In this document: one piece after another, positions 50,456-62,740 of the stretch
Numbering within the stretch: the stretch's first letter is position 1
Layout of the letters: each line of letters begins with the position of its first letter
From: Puffinus mauretanicus
Lineage: Eukaryota > Chordata > Aves > Procellariiformes > Procellariidae
Assembly: GCA_023333565.1 (NCBI GenBank)
Contig: JAJKFH010004053.1
Span: 3,286,001 to 3,350,000 of the forward strand
Length of the DNA stretch: 64,000 nucleotides
Reading direction: 5' to 3'
Notes under the pieces: generated by a model
Seen by the model: the letters and a program-made list of their open reading frames with translations, nothing else
What the model was told of the DNA's origin: nothing
The model's database searches: none
Made by a program: the position numbers and the translations under genes

Positions 50456-50471
50456 AACAAACCGGTTTGTT
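50456..50471. promoter_or_regulatory. Perfect palindrome with grainyhead-type core
   Basis: AACAAACCGGTTTGTT is a perfect 16-bp palindrome. The centre AACCGGTT is the GRHL/CP2 consensus, and each half also reads as a forkhead-like AACAAA. Binding by these factors is inference. Confidence 0.4.
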
Positions 50472-51450
50472 CTCTGGATGCTAATCTGAATTTCAGAGCC
50501 GCTGTCCTTTACCCCCTGGCTCTCTGCTCCCCTCCCCCTCCTCCCTGCTCTCCGCACACAGCCACATCGGGTCTCTTTCTCCCCTCCACCCCCCCTTCCC
50601 CTTCTTTCCTCCCCTGGTCCAGCAGAAAAGTAAATGTTGATTATCTTTTCCTACTCATCCCTTACCCCGAATAGTTGATTCTGACTTAGGGTGGTCGATG
50701 TACTAGAGAATTAATGCTCTGAATACTCAAATGATTTGAAAGTCTGCTGGTCTGTATGCTACATTAAAGATACTGTGGTGCTTTTTGGGGAGTAAATTTT
50801 ATGGATTTTTATGGGTTAAAGCAGGTACAGGGTTTTATGATGACTTTTAAAAAAAGGTCACCTCTCTTGTCAGAGTGTGATCAGGGTCATGTCGGTTTTA
50901 TATAGAACAATCATCAGGAATTGTGCTCCTCGGGGGAGTAATTTCTCAGGTCTCCAGTGAACCTTGGCCAAACACGGAGGGGTTACTAACTAGCATTGAA
51001 CCCCTGCTTGTAACCCACCTTCATGGTAGCTCTCATGGCATGGTTACAGTTAGGCACCTTCTTGCCTACAAAAAGGAAAAGTGGCTAGCGGGCACACAGA
51101 AACGTGTTGTCATTGAACAGAATAAACCCTCATACCTGTTATTTAAAAAATAAACAACCCACAAACATACCGCCCTAGTAGATTGAAATGTTTGTGTCTC
51201 GGGGAGGAGGGGAATAACACATAGGAAAAGATTTATGCCTTCCTTTGGGCTGTTGCTTGGTAACAGAAAATGCCTCTTAAGCCTATTTTTGGAGAGGGGA
51301 GGGGTGAAACTTGATTCAGTGACCATCTGTCCCGAGCTGGTTGATTTCCTGTTGAGCTCTCCTTTGTTTCTGTCAAACAATTGATTGTTACCCTTTACAG
51401 ATAAGAATACTGTTGGTGACATTGCCCTGAATCAGCAGGTTGGCTTGTGG

Positions 51451-54400
51451 CAACCACAAAACAGACCTATTAATTTTTAAATTTTTTTTTTTAAAATGTC
51501 TAAGGGGTTTTGGTTCTTCCGAGGCCACTAACTGTGGTTTTGCTGGGGTTTATTTATCTGTGTTGTGGTTTTTTTTTTTTTTTTCCTATTGGGGAGTGCC
51601 CATCAGTACAGTAGGCAAGTGTAGTAAATGTAATTGAAGCATTTTTTAAAGAGGATGCAATAATGCCCTTTTTTTAGTCTGAAATTGTTGGGGGAAAAAG
51701 CAGCCATGGTTTTGGGCACGTTAAGCCTTTTGGCAGTGGGGGGAGGGAGCAGAAGTTAATTAAAATCACTATTGAAGAAATCCCCTCTGTTTCTGTGAAA
51801 ACAAAACCCAGATTCTTAATTGCAAATGGAATATTTGCTATTGTTCTTGCTTAACTGTCAGAAAATCATTGGGAGTACCTCCCAATGTTTGCTTAGTAGT
51901 AGGGTGCTGGATAGATTTGAACTCCGATTAGATTATTTTTAAGTCATCTGCTTTATTTATATTGTAGAAGCCTATATTTTTCCCTTAGTTTTATGCATGC
52001 AGGGTACAAGGGGCATGCACATGCAAATATGTGCTTGTCCTCTGTAGCTGCCATTATTTGTTAAGCATTCCAATACTATTTTCTTCCCTGCCCTGAATTT
52101 CAGCATTCAGAGAGGAGGTACATAGTTCCAGGTATCTGCTGAAGAAAAAGAAAGGCATGTGTGTGTCTAGAGGAGACAGGTAATACCTGCAAAAAGAGAG
52201 TGAAGTCCCTCAGTGTAATAGAACAATGATAGTCACTGTTATTTCCTTCAGTTAGTGAAACTCTTTCCTGGAGTATTTCCATGATGCTGCATTACAGAGG
52301 AGGGTGGGAAGAAGAGCTTCAGTACAAATGTCTTGGCATCTTACAGGTCTTTGCTTGTTTGAGTTTAGCCTACTTATCACTCAGTAGATGAAATTTGGAG
52401 GTAGTTCCCAAAAGTCACTTCATAGAATGGAAGGTGTTAGAAAAGTTAATTTCCCTTTCTCTTCTATTTTTCCCACATGCTCTCCAGGTTGCTTTCCATA
52501 GGTAGAAGAGCTGTAGTCTGCAGCTCTTCAACATGGTCCTGGATGTATGTCGGATTCAGCTCTTTTTGAAGCTGGTGGCAAAGTGCCTACTGAACATTGA
52601 TATAGTGGATGTTGGGTCAGGTGTGAGATTTCTTTACTTTCTTTATAAAGCATGTGGTAATTAAAAATCTGTGATTTGGCTTAATAAGGAAGGTTTATAT
52701 CAAACTATGTGAATGAGCCTGTGTGACAGCACTGTGGCTTGCTAGTCGATTGGCCCTTGCATCCTCCTTCTTTGTTGCCCACTTCCTCACCCCTCGCTCG
52801 GCCTTTCCCCCTATTCTGCTGCTGTTTGTTTGGCATACACTGGGATCTGGCAGAGGAACTCATCCACTTGAAAAACAGCTTCTTTTTCCAGGTTACTTTT
52901 TAGGTGAATCAATTCCTTCATCCAGTTTACCAGTAAGTAACACACCAAGCTTGGCCAGTGCAGTGGAACATGTGGGGGTGGAAGCAATCAGTACTGAGTA
53001 GAGGTTTTTTTTGTTTGGGGTTTTTTGTTTGTGGTTTTTTTTTTTACCCATTAATACCAATATACTGTGAGGTGTTTTTAAACATGCATCCTCTGTAGAT
53101 CCTACTTTGGGATTAGTTTGGAAATTTTGTAAACTGGATGGGTGTGCAGATATCACTTCTGTAAAATTAATTGAACATGCATATGTGCTGCTTTTTGCCC
53201 TTCTTTTGGTAGAAAGCGATAGGTACCACCAACATGCCTTTCTGGTATTTTCAGTCTGTCTTGAAATTACACTGAGATCAAAAAAACATTTGTAGAACTA
53301 GTGCCACCTAGGTTGATGTTTGGGGCCGGGGAATTTAATCTTGGAAGTGAAGAAACTGTTCTGAACTGGCTTGAGAACTTATTCCATTTTTTTCTTCCTG
53401 CTGAACTGAGTTTCTGTGAGGGGAAAAAAAAAAAAAGAATGGGGGAATTTTATTCCAGGCTTGAAAACTCTGTTCTAGATATTCGGAATTCTGTGTCTGG
53501 CATAGAGAAATTGATGAGTGGTTGTTCTGATCCAGATTTTTGCTGCTGTTCCCTTAAAAGAGCATTACTAAGCTCAAATTGTAGGGAACTGACAGAAAGT
53601 CCAGCTCTCCCAGCATCTGGGGTGAGCAGCTGAGTCCATGGCCTGTGCAGATGACAGAGCAGTTAGAGTACAGGCCTGCACTTATCTTCGTGCTTTCTCG
53701 GGTCAGGGTCGTACTGCATGTCTCCCATTAAAACAGATCTGATGAGTCCTTTGTTTCCAAATAAAAGCAGCTACAGATCTGCCAGTCAGAAGGCACAGTG
53801 CCTGTGGCTTACCTTACATACAGGAGGACAGTAATTCTAGAAAGGGAACTAGGTAGAAGGCTGGCATCTGCTTACATGCACTTTCTCATGTTGCTGTTGC
53901 AAAGATGGAATTTATGTATATTTTTTGCCTTCTCCGGAATGCAGTCAACCAGAGCAATGCTATTCAACATCAGTGTTCTGCAGGGGTTTTTCTTTTGGGA
54001 GGGGGAACATAGAGGTAGGGTCATGGTCCCCTGCTTTTCCATACTGGGTGAGTTCATGTGCCCTCCTTACTTATGTCATTGTTACAATGTTCCTATTGCA
54101 GCTCTGACTCAGCCTCCACTTACAGGCGTGATAGCGGTGCTGTGCTTAATACGACTTTGAGAAATCTTCCTCTCCTGTCATAAAAAGGCCTGTTCGTGGT
54201 TTGCAGGAGAGAGTTTGGACACTGTAGCAATGACTTCCTGCTGTAAGAAGAATGGTGCTATTCTTTCCTCACCAGTTCCAAAACCATGTGCATCAAAGGT
54301 GAAAGTGCCAAGGTTACCTTCTCCTTGGAAGGTATGGCTGTCAGTACCACTGACAGGCTTTCCAGAGAGGAAGCAACAAAACAAAGGTTTTTAGGGAGCC

Positions 54401-56500
54401 TTTTGTTTCCAACAAGTGGCTTTCTGCTGAAGCTTAACTTTGGAAAGAAAAGGCACATGTTCTCAATGGAGATATGTGGCCAACTACTTCATAGTCCATC
54501 ACAGCCCTCTTCTGTGTTAGAAGCTATTCCCCAGGTAAACACTCGCCTTTAGAAGAGGTCCCAGCCTTGGGCATGCTGGACTGTGCTTATCTTCTAGTCT
54601 TTGCTTTACATTGGCTTGGCTACTGACTGAGCTGCTCCATTTAGACCAGTTCTGGAAGCTTTATTTATTTTTAACTCTCTGAAAGTGCATGGCAGCAGAA
54701 TAGTCATCATTATCAGTTCTGCCCTGTAGTTTTCTGGTCATCTAACATGCCTCTTGGATAATAGCTGTGGGTGGTGGGACTGCTTAGTAGTTGGCAGCAG
54801 TCTCTGTAAGAGGTTGACATTTCTGGGACTGCTTATAACTGCTGCTTTAGTCACTTTTTCATCTTTTACAGTGAGGGAGCGAGATCCATGGAGAATCTTC
54901 ATGGGGGTTAGATGGAATCAACTGATTTAAGTTAACTTCAGTTGCTTTTCTGCTTCTTCACAGTAGAGTCATTCTGGGTGTAGGTACTGCTGGGAGATAA
55001 TCTGCCTTCTTCCTTGCTGGAGGAACCTTTTCAAGGGCTGGCCAAGCAGTGGCAAGCAAGCTGACCTGGCTATGCCAGGCCAGGCAGAAACAGTGTGTGT
55101 GAAACCAGTCTGAAGGTATGAAGCGACATGTAGTAGATTAGACAGAAGCTTGGAAAGAAATAGAATTTCTGGTGATTTATGCAAACTTATACCTCGTTCT
55201 AATAATATGATTCTGAATATGGTTTGTATGCTAAAGAAATTAATTTAAATAAATATTTTGGGAAGCTTTTTTTTTTTCCCCTCAGAATTTATGGTTTCCT
55301 CTGAAATCCTTTTCTCCTAAAAAAAAAATTTTATGATTATGCCTATTTTTCCTTGTTTCCTCAGAGAACTGAGTGACTGAAAAAAGGAGGGACTGAGTGA
55401 CCTGAAAATTGGACTTCTGAGGCCTAAGCTAATGTCTCAAAACCCGAGACGGCCTTCCTCCTGCCTGTGGCTGGATAAAATGTGCTCTTTTATAACCTGC
55501 TGGCTCATTGCTGTTGTGGATGTGCTTACCATTGTAGAGATGAGCCTGTTTCTGGACACCTGATTGCACTCAGGAGTGGGGAATAGCAACTGCTTTCTAC
55601 ATATATAAATACAAAATGTATGAATGAATAATGCAAGAGGTATTCTTCCATACATAATGACTAATTGGATTTAATTTAGATACTCTTTTTGATTTAACTT
55701 GGAGGTTGCAGTTGCCTGGAGAAATGCTGCTCGTTTGCCCTATGAGCAGATGAACCGATCTGTTAAAGTGGGCTTTGAGGGCGTAACTTTGGTGTTTATT
55801 AATGACCTTTAACATGATCCTGACATTCATATAGCATGGTGTAAAAAAGAGAATCAGGACTATTGCATGTAAAATGGATGTTGCCACTGTGTGGTACTGC
55901 TTTATATATGTGTGTAAATGACTGCAGAAGACTGCAAATAAACAGAAGCAGTAGCCCCTACACGTATCAATGGTGTCCTCAAATGGCAATTTCTGTGAAT
56001 GGAAAAGAAATACCTTATCAGTTGGAAGAGAAGTGAGCAAATGTAAGGCAAGGTAAGACCAGTGTCTCTGAACTACTCTTACCTTCCAGGCTTTTTGATG
56101 CAAAGATTTTTGTCATCACATGATGACCAAGTAGGCCATTATTTCTACTTCTTTTTTTCTCTCACTGAGCAAAAATATGTTCCTTTCCTTCCCCTCCCTT
56201 TTTCTCGCTCTCCAACACCACTATCCTTTATCATTGTATCTAGAAAGTTGATCAGGCTTTTAGAGAAAACTTAGTTTTGATTAATAGGCAGATGTTTTGG
56301 TTGGCTATATTGCTGTGTATTTGTAATTTGTAGTTGACTGCAGAATTCGCGGGTGAGGAGAGTAGCTGACTTTCTCTAGCTTTCTGAACAGGCCTGGTTT
56401 GTACTCGGTGGGGAGGAAACTGTGTAAAGTTCAAGGAGCATTTAGGTATCTAGGGACTGGGTCTAACATAATCCAGATGGTTGAGTTTCTTGCTCATTTT
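51451..56500 (+). other. Probable intron
   Basis: T-rich sequence with many short poly-T and TTTG-type runs (about 51560-51585, 53010-53045). There is no supported exon, RNA gene or identifiable repeat. Open frames here are 60-170 codons without domains. Confidence 0.35.
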
Positions 56501-58109
56501 TCTAATGTTTTTGCCTGGAGCTTTTTTTTTTTTTCAGATTGTTTTCCCAAGTGACCAGATAGCAGCAAAGAGCCAGGGGATGGAGCTGGAATTAAGCCGG
56601 CTAAAGCCAGCGGTTGTGAGATCTTTGTTCTGTTCTGTCTTGGCCACAAGCTTCCCAACAGACCTCAGTGGGGGTGGGGGCAAGGATCTCAATTCTTTAT
56701 CTTCTGTATTTTCTTTTCCCCCTTCATGAGTAAAATGGAAATATAGTGTTACTTAAATGAGCAGCTAAATTCTTCTTAGTGTTGATATTGAATTAACATA
56801 TCCCTTAAAGCCTGTAAATAAACTGTGGGTTTACAGAAATGTCCTGGGTGGATATGTTGGCTTTTTATTTTTCTTGCAGTATGTTTGTTTAAAGTGAATT
56901 ATCTATTAAGTCCAAGGAAAGTGGCTCTTCGTTTTACTCTTCTCTTTGGAATGCGATTTATTAGTGATATCCAGAGGGGTCAGCAGCATAAATAATGTTT
57001 GTTTCGAGGCTTGTTGGGTGCAAAGACGGGGGGGGGGTCACAGTGAAGAGAGCTGTTTTGTTTGGTGTGGCTAATCAGGAGTGAGGCTGGAATTGCTCAT
57101 AGCTGTCATTCAGGTTTTGTTTCAAAGTCCAAGGACCTACTGGGAAAAACAAAAAGCTAATGAAAGCTGACTGTATTTCAACCCAAACCCTGTGGAATCC
57201 AAAATGATGTCCTGACACTCCGAGTATTCTTATTCTCCTGCATTCCCATGGTTACTAAGGTAACAGGTTTTTAGAGGCTTTACATCTTCATTGTCAAGTA
57301 TTTGCTACACTTATTGTTGCTGTTTGCAGATTAGGGCAATTTAAACAATGCCTTTTGAAATGGGGACCAAAAAATACAAAAAGAAATATAGTAGAAATAG
57401 ATGTAATGAATCAATTACCCTCTCTTGTTTAAATTTTCAGTGCTACTTCTCAGAAGCTACATACAAAATGTCATACTGTGTGGGGATTTTAGGCATGGAG
57501 AAATGCTTTTTTTTTTTTAAGGTGTGTTCATTACAGGACTCTTTGAATACAGATGTGAAGAGTACCACATGTGACTTACTGCCTTTTCCAACCAACAGAA
57601 CTGTCGTGAAGAAACTTAAGTTCGTATTTGCATCAGAGTGTTGCTTCTCTGCTTATAATACATCTGAGGCAGTTACCTGAATCTTGTAAGCTGTGTTACT
57701 TTTGCATTACTGTGTCTGTGAAATTATACTTTAAAAATTAAGTAGCTGGGGAAAAATACGAAAATACTTTTTCTAAAAAAGTTTAACTACATGCAGAACT
57801 CTGTAGCCAAATATGAGTTATTGATACTCCTCTGTGTCCATTTAGCTCAAGCAGAAATATGCTTGTTCACATCTTCCCTGGAAAACTGGATTGTGGAGGA
57901 GATGGTCAGGCTTGCAAATGTGTCTCCAAGAAGATGACTTTTAAAATGGATTTAGTTTCTGCTGGCTTCTTGAAAGTTCGTGCATTGCTGCAGCAAGCAT
58001 CTTCTGCATCTGTGGTAGGAGAGCTGTTTGTTTAAAAAATTGGTGCAAATGTTAACTCTTGAAACCAGTGAGGACTTTACATCACACTGATTTGTGGGTT
58101 GACTGTTAG
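56501..58109 (+). other. Probable intron with an RFX-like site
   Basis: A strong pyrimidine tract plus CAG (56521-56537) would make a good acceptor, but no clear donor follows, so no exon is called. GTTACTAAGGTAAC at 57251-57264 is close to the RFX X-box dyad. Confidence 0.35.
57251..57264. promoter_or_regulatory. RFX X-box-like dyad
   Basis: GTTACTAAGGTAAC has two inverted GTTAC(C/T) half-sites with a 2-bp centre, close to the X-box GTTNCC-AT-RGNAAC. RFX factors bind such sites in ciliary and other genes. Occupancy is unproven. Confidence 0.35.
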
Positions 58110-58115
58110 ATGAGT

Positions 58116-58175
58116 AATTTTAAACTTCTTGGGTCATAGTTTTCTTTCTGTAAAATAAGGATAATGCCCAGATAT
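58116..58175 (+). repeat. MIR SINE relic
   Basis: AACTTCTTGGGTCATAGTTT and then TCTTTCTGTAAAATAAGGATAATGCCC follow the 3' half of the MIR core (CTCAGTTTCC-TCATCTGTAAAATGGGGATAAT-type). Only about 60 bp is preserved. Confidence 0.55.
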
Positions 58176-60823
58176 GAGCATTTTCTTTCCATCTTTTTGG
58201 AAAGAAAACTGTAGATCTTAATCTGTGCATATGAAGGGCTATGGGAGGTTTTGATGCTGTATATGTAAGATTACATGCTCAGATCATGACATGCAAAAGA
58301 TAAGGTTGGAAGTCTTCCTATTAGTGATTTCCCAATGTTTCAGTTAAGATACAGTTTTAGTTATATAATTAAATAGTTTTAATAGTTTAATGACAATTAA
58401 AATAATTTAATAGTTTTGATTATATATGTGCTTTAATTTAAAAAGCATAGAATTCATTGCACTCATACACAGCCAACTAGTGCTATGATTGTGTATTTAT
58501 AACATAGTTTAAATAACTGCTATTTTTGTAAAAAAGATGAAGTTTAAATCTTTATTGTTTCATTGGTGTTTTTCAGTATGGTTTCTTTTTTACCCCCTCC
58601 ACTCTCCTTGCCTCCTAATCGGTTTTTTGCTCTTTGCCTGCTGCAGTTTAAAAGCTTTTAAAGCATCAGAGTTTGTTAGCACCTTGCTGTAGAGCTGCTT
58701 ACAGCTGATGTTGCTAGAAAGACAGTGTGAACAGAGTTGGAAGAGGGAGGGAGGGGAAACGCTAAAACTGTTGTTAAAGTTCTTTTAGATTAAAACATAT
58801 TACTTCATACACATTAAATCATTCACATTTCTGATCTTTCTCATTGCTAGTAACTGAGTTTGTTGCATCTTTTCATGTAACAAACTGAGCTGCTTATTAT
58901 ATATTCATGTATGCAACCTGTGCTCATCTGTAATTCTGCAGCTGGCAGTAGCATTTCTGACCCTGCATAAAAGCCCTTGTTTAAACTAAGTTTCGTTAAA
59001 ACAAAACCTCTTTTCAAACCGTATTATCTACATGTCAGAATAAGAAATCCTACAAAGTAATTTTCTAGGAACAGACAACATTTTTCCTGTGACTGAATCA
59101 GTGTTTTTAATTTGTTGACTCTTCTTCCTTTATAATAAAGCTGCGTCAGAGTAATCACCTTAAAGATTAGCGTTTCTGTGAGACTGGACGTGTGAAGTGG
59201 GCTTGGGATCGAGTTTGGGATGCAGTTTGTTTTGTAGCTTTCCATGCTGCTCTCTTGGACATCACAGCTGTTTTAATGCTGACTCGTGCACGGTCTGAAG
59301 CAGAAGGCCTTGTTGAGCGCCATTTTATTACAGTTTTGCAGATGCTGCTGACGATGGTTTGTGCTTAGCTGGGCAAGTATTTACCCATGTTTGGTTACAA
59401 CTGTCACTACCCCCAATGTCAGCAAGAGGTAACTTTCTTGAGGTAGTTGAGACTTAGGAGGCTGGTGTGCAGATACTCTTAAGTACAGAGCAGATTATCC
59501 CAGAAAAAGGGAGGTGACAGATAGGTGGCTGACACCAGAGGGGTGAAGCTGAATGCAGACTGAATTATTCCCTGTGACGAAGGACAGAAGGTGCTTGGCA
59601 AGCATCTCTCACAAATCATCATTTTGAAGTGTTTGTAGGGAGGCCTTTAATTTGATTAGGTCATTTCCTTAATAGTTCTACACGTGTGGTTTTTACATTG
59701 CCCTGGACAAAGGTGTGATTTGACATCAAAATGTCTGTGAACATTTAGCTTTATAATAAGCTACTTATAACACGAATTAAATCTTTCTGGTAAATAAAAA
59801 AAGCTGAACAAAAGAATGTGAATATGAGAAATATATATACTTCTGTGAGATTCCAGAAGGAACGGACATCTTCTTTCCATCTCATTTAAAGGTATGTATA
59901 GTGCATGATAGAAATAAGGTATGCAACTCAAAAAAAAAAAATTATACTATGTGCCATGGCATTAGAATTGTTTATTAAAATTTTAATTTTTGTGTTCATG
60001 GTTTTTTTTAAAATTTGTTTAAACCTATTGTCACATTTGCAGGGTGGCTTTTATTTAAATTTCTTGAAAGTTTTATAAAGAGAGGAAAGATAAAGAGAGG
60101 GGAAAAGAAATTCTTTATACCTTGTGAAGCTTTTGAGATCCAAAGCTACCGGTATTCAACATGCAGGAGTTGTAAGCTTACTAGGAGAGCTTGTAAATTC
60201 CTTAGTTGGGGGGGAAAAAAAAAAGTCACCGGAGTGTTAAGATTATAAGGACAGACTTGAATGCAGGGGCGTCCACAAGAACTTACTTTTTTTTTTTTTT
60301 TTTTAAATGGAAAATTAATATTGCTGTTTTACAAACTTGGAATAATCATTGAAAGATAATGTGGCAGGAAGCTGTAATGACCCCTTGACAGAATTTTTCC
60401 ATGCTGTAATAAGTACCTTCCTTCCCTGCTGGAGAAGAGATGAATGTTCACCCATATCCATCTCTGGTGTACGAGCCCCTCAGAGGAGACCGCAGGGGAT
60501 CTCCACCATAGGGAGTGGGGAGGATGTCTGCGTGCTTTATGTATGCTCTGGCATTCCAAATATAACCAAATATAATATAAAAGCATTTGTGTGGACCTCA
60601 AGGGATCCTTGCACTTTGTGAAGGGATCCTTGCACTTTGTGAATGAAAACCAGCCTTCCTCCTTCCCTCTTCTGCTCCCCCATCCAAAAGACAGGAGCAA
60701 GTCTTAAGCAAAAATGGATTTTTTTTAACCCCTTTTTGTCTTATTTCTACCTCTTCTGGGTTTTTCAAGTAATTTTTTTGTATTTAACAGTAGACTTCAT
60801 TTACTTTTTTTTTTGTTTAACAG
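58176..60823 (+). other. Probable intron
   Basis: Mostly AT-rich. 58355-58445 is a near-pure A/T block with imperfect inverted repeats of TTAATAGTTTTAAT type. 59180-59370 is GC-richer and complex, with a CGCCATTTTATTACAG stretch, and may be a conserved element. A poly-T run lies near 60288-60304. Confidence 0.35.
60599..60643. repeat. Tandem duplication, 21-bp unit
   Basis: The unit AAGGGATCCTTGCACTTTGTG is present twice with no mismatch (60600-60620 and 60621-60641). It is a recent replication-slippage-type event. Confidence 0.9.
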
Positions 60824-60958
60824 TGATTTTATGTTCTAATCAAACTGCATCGTTAATTGCTCATCAGGCAGAGGAAATAAATGGAGAACTGCAGAACTGG
60901 AAGCACAAAACTGTAATAGAATCAGAATTAGCAGCTGTTTCTTACTGCACCTCAGAGG
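60824..60958 (+). other. Candidate 135-bp exon
   Basis: It is preceded by a long T-rich tract ending TTTGTTTAACAG and followed by CAGAGG|GTACTT. The length is a multiple of three. One frame is open throughout and continues past both sites: it reads ...NQTASLIAHQAEEINGELQN... then WKHKTVIESELAAVSY. This stretch is more protein-like (charged, helix-forming, low in Phe/Leu runs) than other frames here. No family was recognised. If real it is a symmetric phase 1-1 exon. It could equally be a conserved non-coding block. Confidence 0.25.
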
Positions 60959-62597
60959 GTACTTCAGGCTCGCGGGCTTAGATCAACATGTCCAGTGGAG
61001 GCAGATATTGTTTGTTTCACATCTGGGAAATGCAAGCTTACCTGATGGTTTGTAATAGCAATCAAAAAAAGAAAATGTCTAGCAAGAGAGAGAAACCGAT
61101 CTTCATAAAATTAGTGAGTATAGAGAACCCGTGTTTAGACAAATAAGAGTAGGTAAACAGTGAGTGTGTGCAATTTAAATTAGGCTGACGGAAATACTGG
61201 TTTTATTTCTGGGGAAAAAAACAGGGAGTAGGGAAAAAGAAGCAAATTTATGAATTAAATGCTTCTTGAAAATATGCAAAGAGAATCTGAGCAGTTAAAA
61301 CTCCTTACTCCATATCCTGGATTTTTATTGTTGTATGTGTTACCTTGTTTTGAGCTGTTCTAGGAAGAAAGTTGGTAGGTGAAAGGTAGAGGGGATCCCA
61401 TGGCTGAGGCTGAGGCTGAACTGCAGCACGTGGACACCATGCTGCTGCCCCTGTGTGGGGTGCCCAGCACAATTCTGCTGCTGGCTTACCGTGCTGGCAG
61501 CAGGGGGGCCGCTGGGGCAGGCAGGGTCTTCCCTTGCTGTCCCTGCTCTTTTGTTTGGGATAGGGAGCTAGGTTTAGCCTAAGGGCTTTGCTTGTTGTGC
61601 TTGATTCTGTCATGTACAGAAATTAAAGAGTTGTTATCTGAGGAGATTTCATTAGTTTTTATAGAAGTATGTGACTTTACTTTTTGGAGAAAATGTAGTT
61701 GCCCAGAGCCAGAACCTACACATTTACTTAGGCCAGTTGTCAATGCAGCAATGCTGCCTTGGGCCTTATATGCAAACAGTCTTCAAACACAACACAAAGC
61801 AACATCCATTTTTTATGTGGAAGTTATAGTCTAAATAAAAAAAACCCCAATAATAGAAACCCTATTTGGCTCAGCATAAATTCACAGCAAATCTTATATG
61901 CAGTTAAATGGAAGAGCTTTCCTTTATCTAGAAATCTGTGGCCTGTGTTTAAAGCAAGTGTGACCTTGCCATCCCAACAAATACAGTATTTAAACTCAAC
62001 AAGAGATTCAAGGAGAATCGATATATTACAAAAGGCAAATGTTACGTATGTGGTAAGCATCTTGTAATATATTGCAGGGGCCAGATAAGCTTCAGTAATG
62101 TGTATTTCATTAGGGTATGAGACTGAATTTGACACAAAGTATTCTGGACTGGGAAATCCTGAGGACAGAATTCTTCACTTCTTCATGCTGCCCTGTTCTG
62201 CTTCCCGACTACATCTATCACATTTTAAAATGGTGCCAATATCTTCTGTTAAGGTTCTCATTGCCTAGTTTCTAAGCAATTACACACAATAACTGGCACT
62301 TCAGCCAGTTGCCTTTGGAAAAAGAGTGAGAAAGGATAGTTATGCTAAAAATGGGTGTTTAAATAATAAACAAACAAAAACCTACTTATTTCTGTTTGAG
62401 ATTTTTCTTTGCTAAGCTTCAGCTTTGATTTCTTTCCATGTTAGATTGATGGGTTGGGTAGTGCCCACAAGTATTCCAGGTGTGGCTCTTAAAAGACACA
62501 ATTTCCATTTCTGTTTATGAAAGTTGCAATAAATCATATACTAGCATATTTAATACAGAGTCTAAGTGTGCTAGCTAAAGAGCTTGTTCTGCTCTTC
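60959..62597 (+). other. Probable intron
   Basis: AT-rich, with one GC-richer part at 61380-61540. No exon, RNA gene or repeat was recognised. Confidence 0.35.
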
Positions 62598-62740
62598 TTT
62601 CCATATAGGAATTACTTGACTAGCCCAGGTAATTTCCATATAGGAATTACTTGACTGCTTTTCTGTCAACTTTTTAGATTCCGTTTTAAATTCCTTCTGG
62701 AATTCCTTCTGGAAGGAAATTAAATTTCCTTCTGAAAACT
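62598..62740. repeat. Local tandem and inverted duplications
   Basis: A 24-bp phrase starting TTTCCATATAGGAATTAC occurs at 62598-62621 and again at 62633-62656 (35-bp period). Just downstream AATTCCTTCTGG is repeated twice (62689-62712). It is followed by its partial inverted copy GGAAGGAAATTAAATTTCC, which can form a short hairpin. Confidence 0.8.

Larger units (their letters stand above)
49850..51450. promoter_or_regulatory. Motif-dense block, possible conserved enhancers
   Basis: GC-richer, non-repetitive stretches at about 49850-50150, 50410-50560 and 51160-51430 stand out from T-rich surroundings. They hold recognisable transcription-factor sites: a 16-bp palindrome with an AACCGGTT grainyhead core (50456-50471), a GTTGCTTGGTAAC RFX-like dyad (51252-51264), and a CAAACAATTGATTGTTAC SOX/homeobox-like stretch (51375-51392). 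Whether these are conserved was not tested. Confidence 0.35.

Noticed and set aside
55597..56103. 168-codon minus-strand open frame
   Set aside because: It lies antisense inside the presumed intron, has no domain, and is low in typical coding codon usage.
56521..56690. Strong pyrimidine tract and CAG followed by about 150 bp of complex sequence, a possible exon
   Set aside because: No convincing donor follows, and the open frame has no protein-like pattern.
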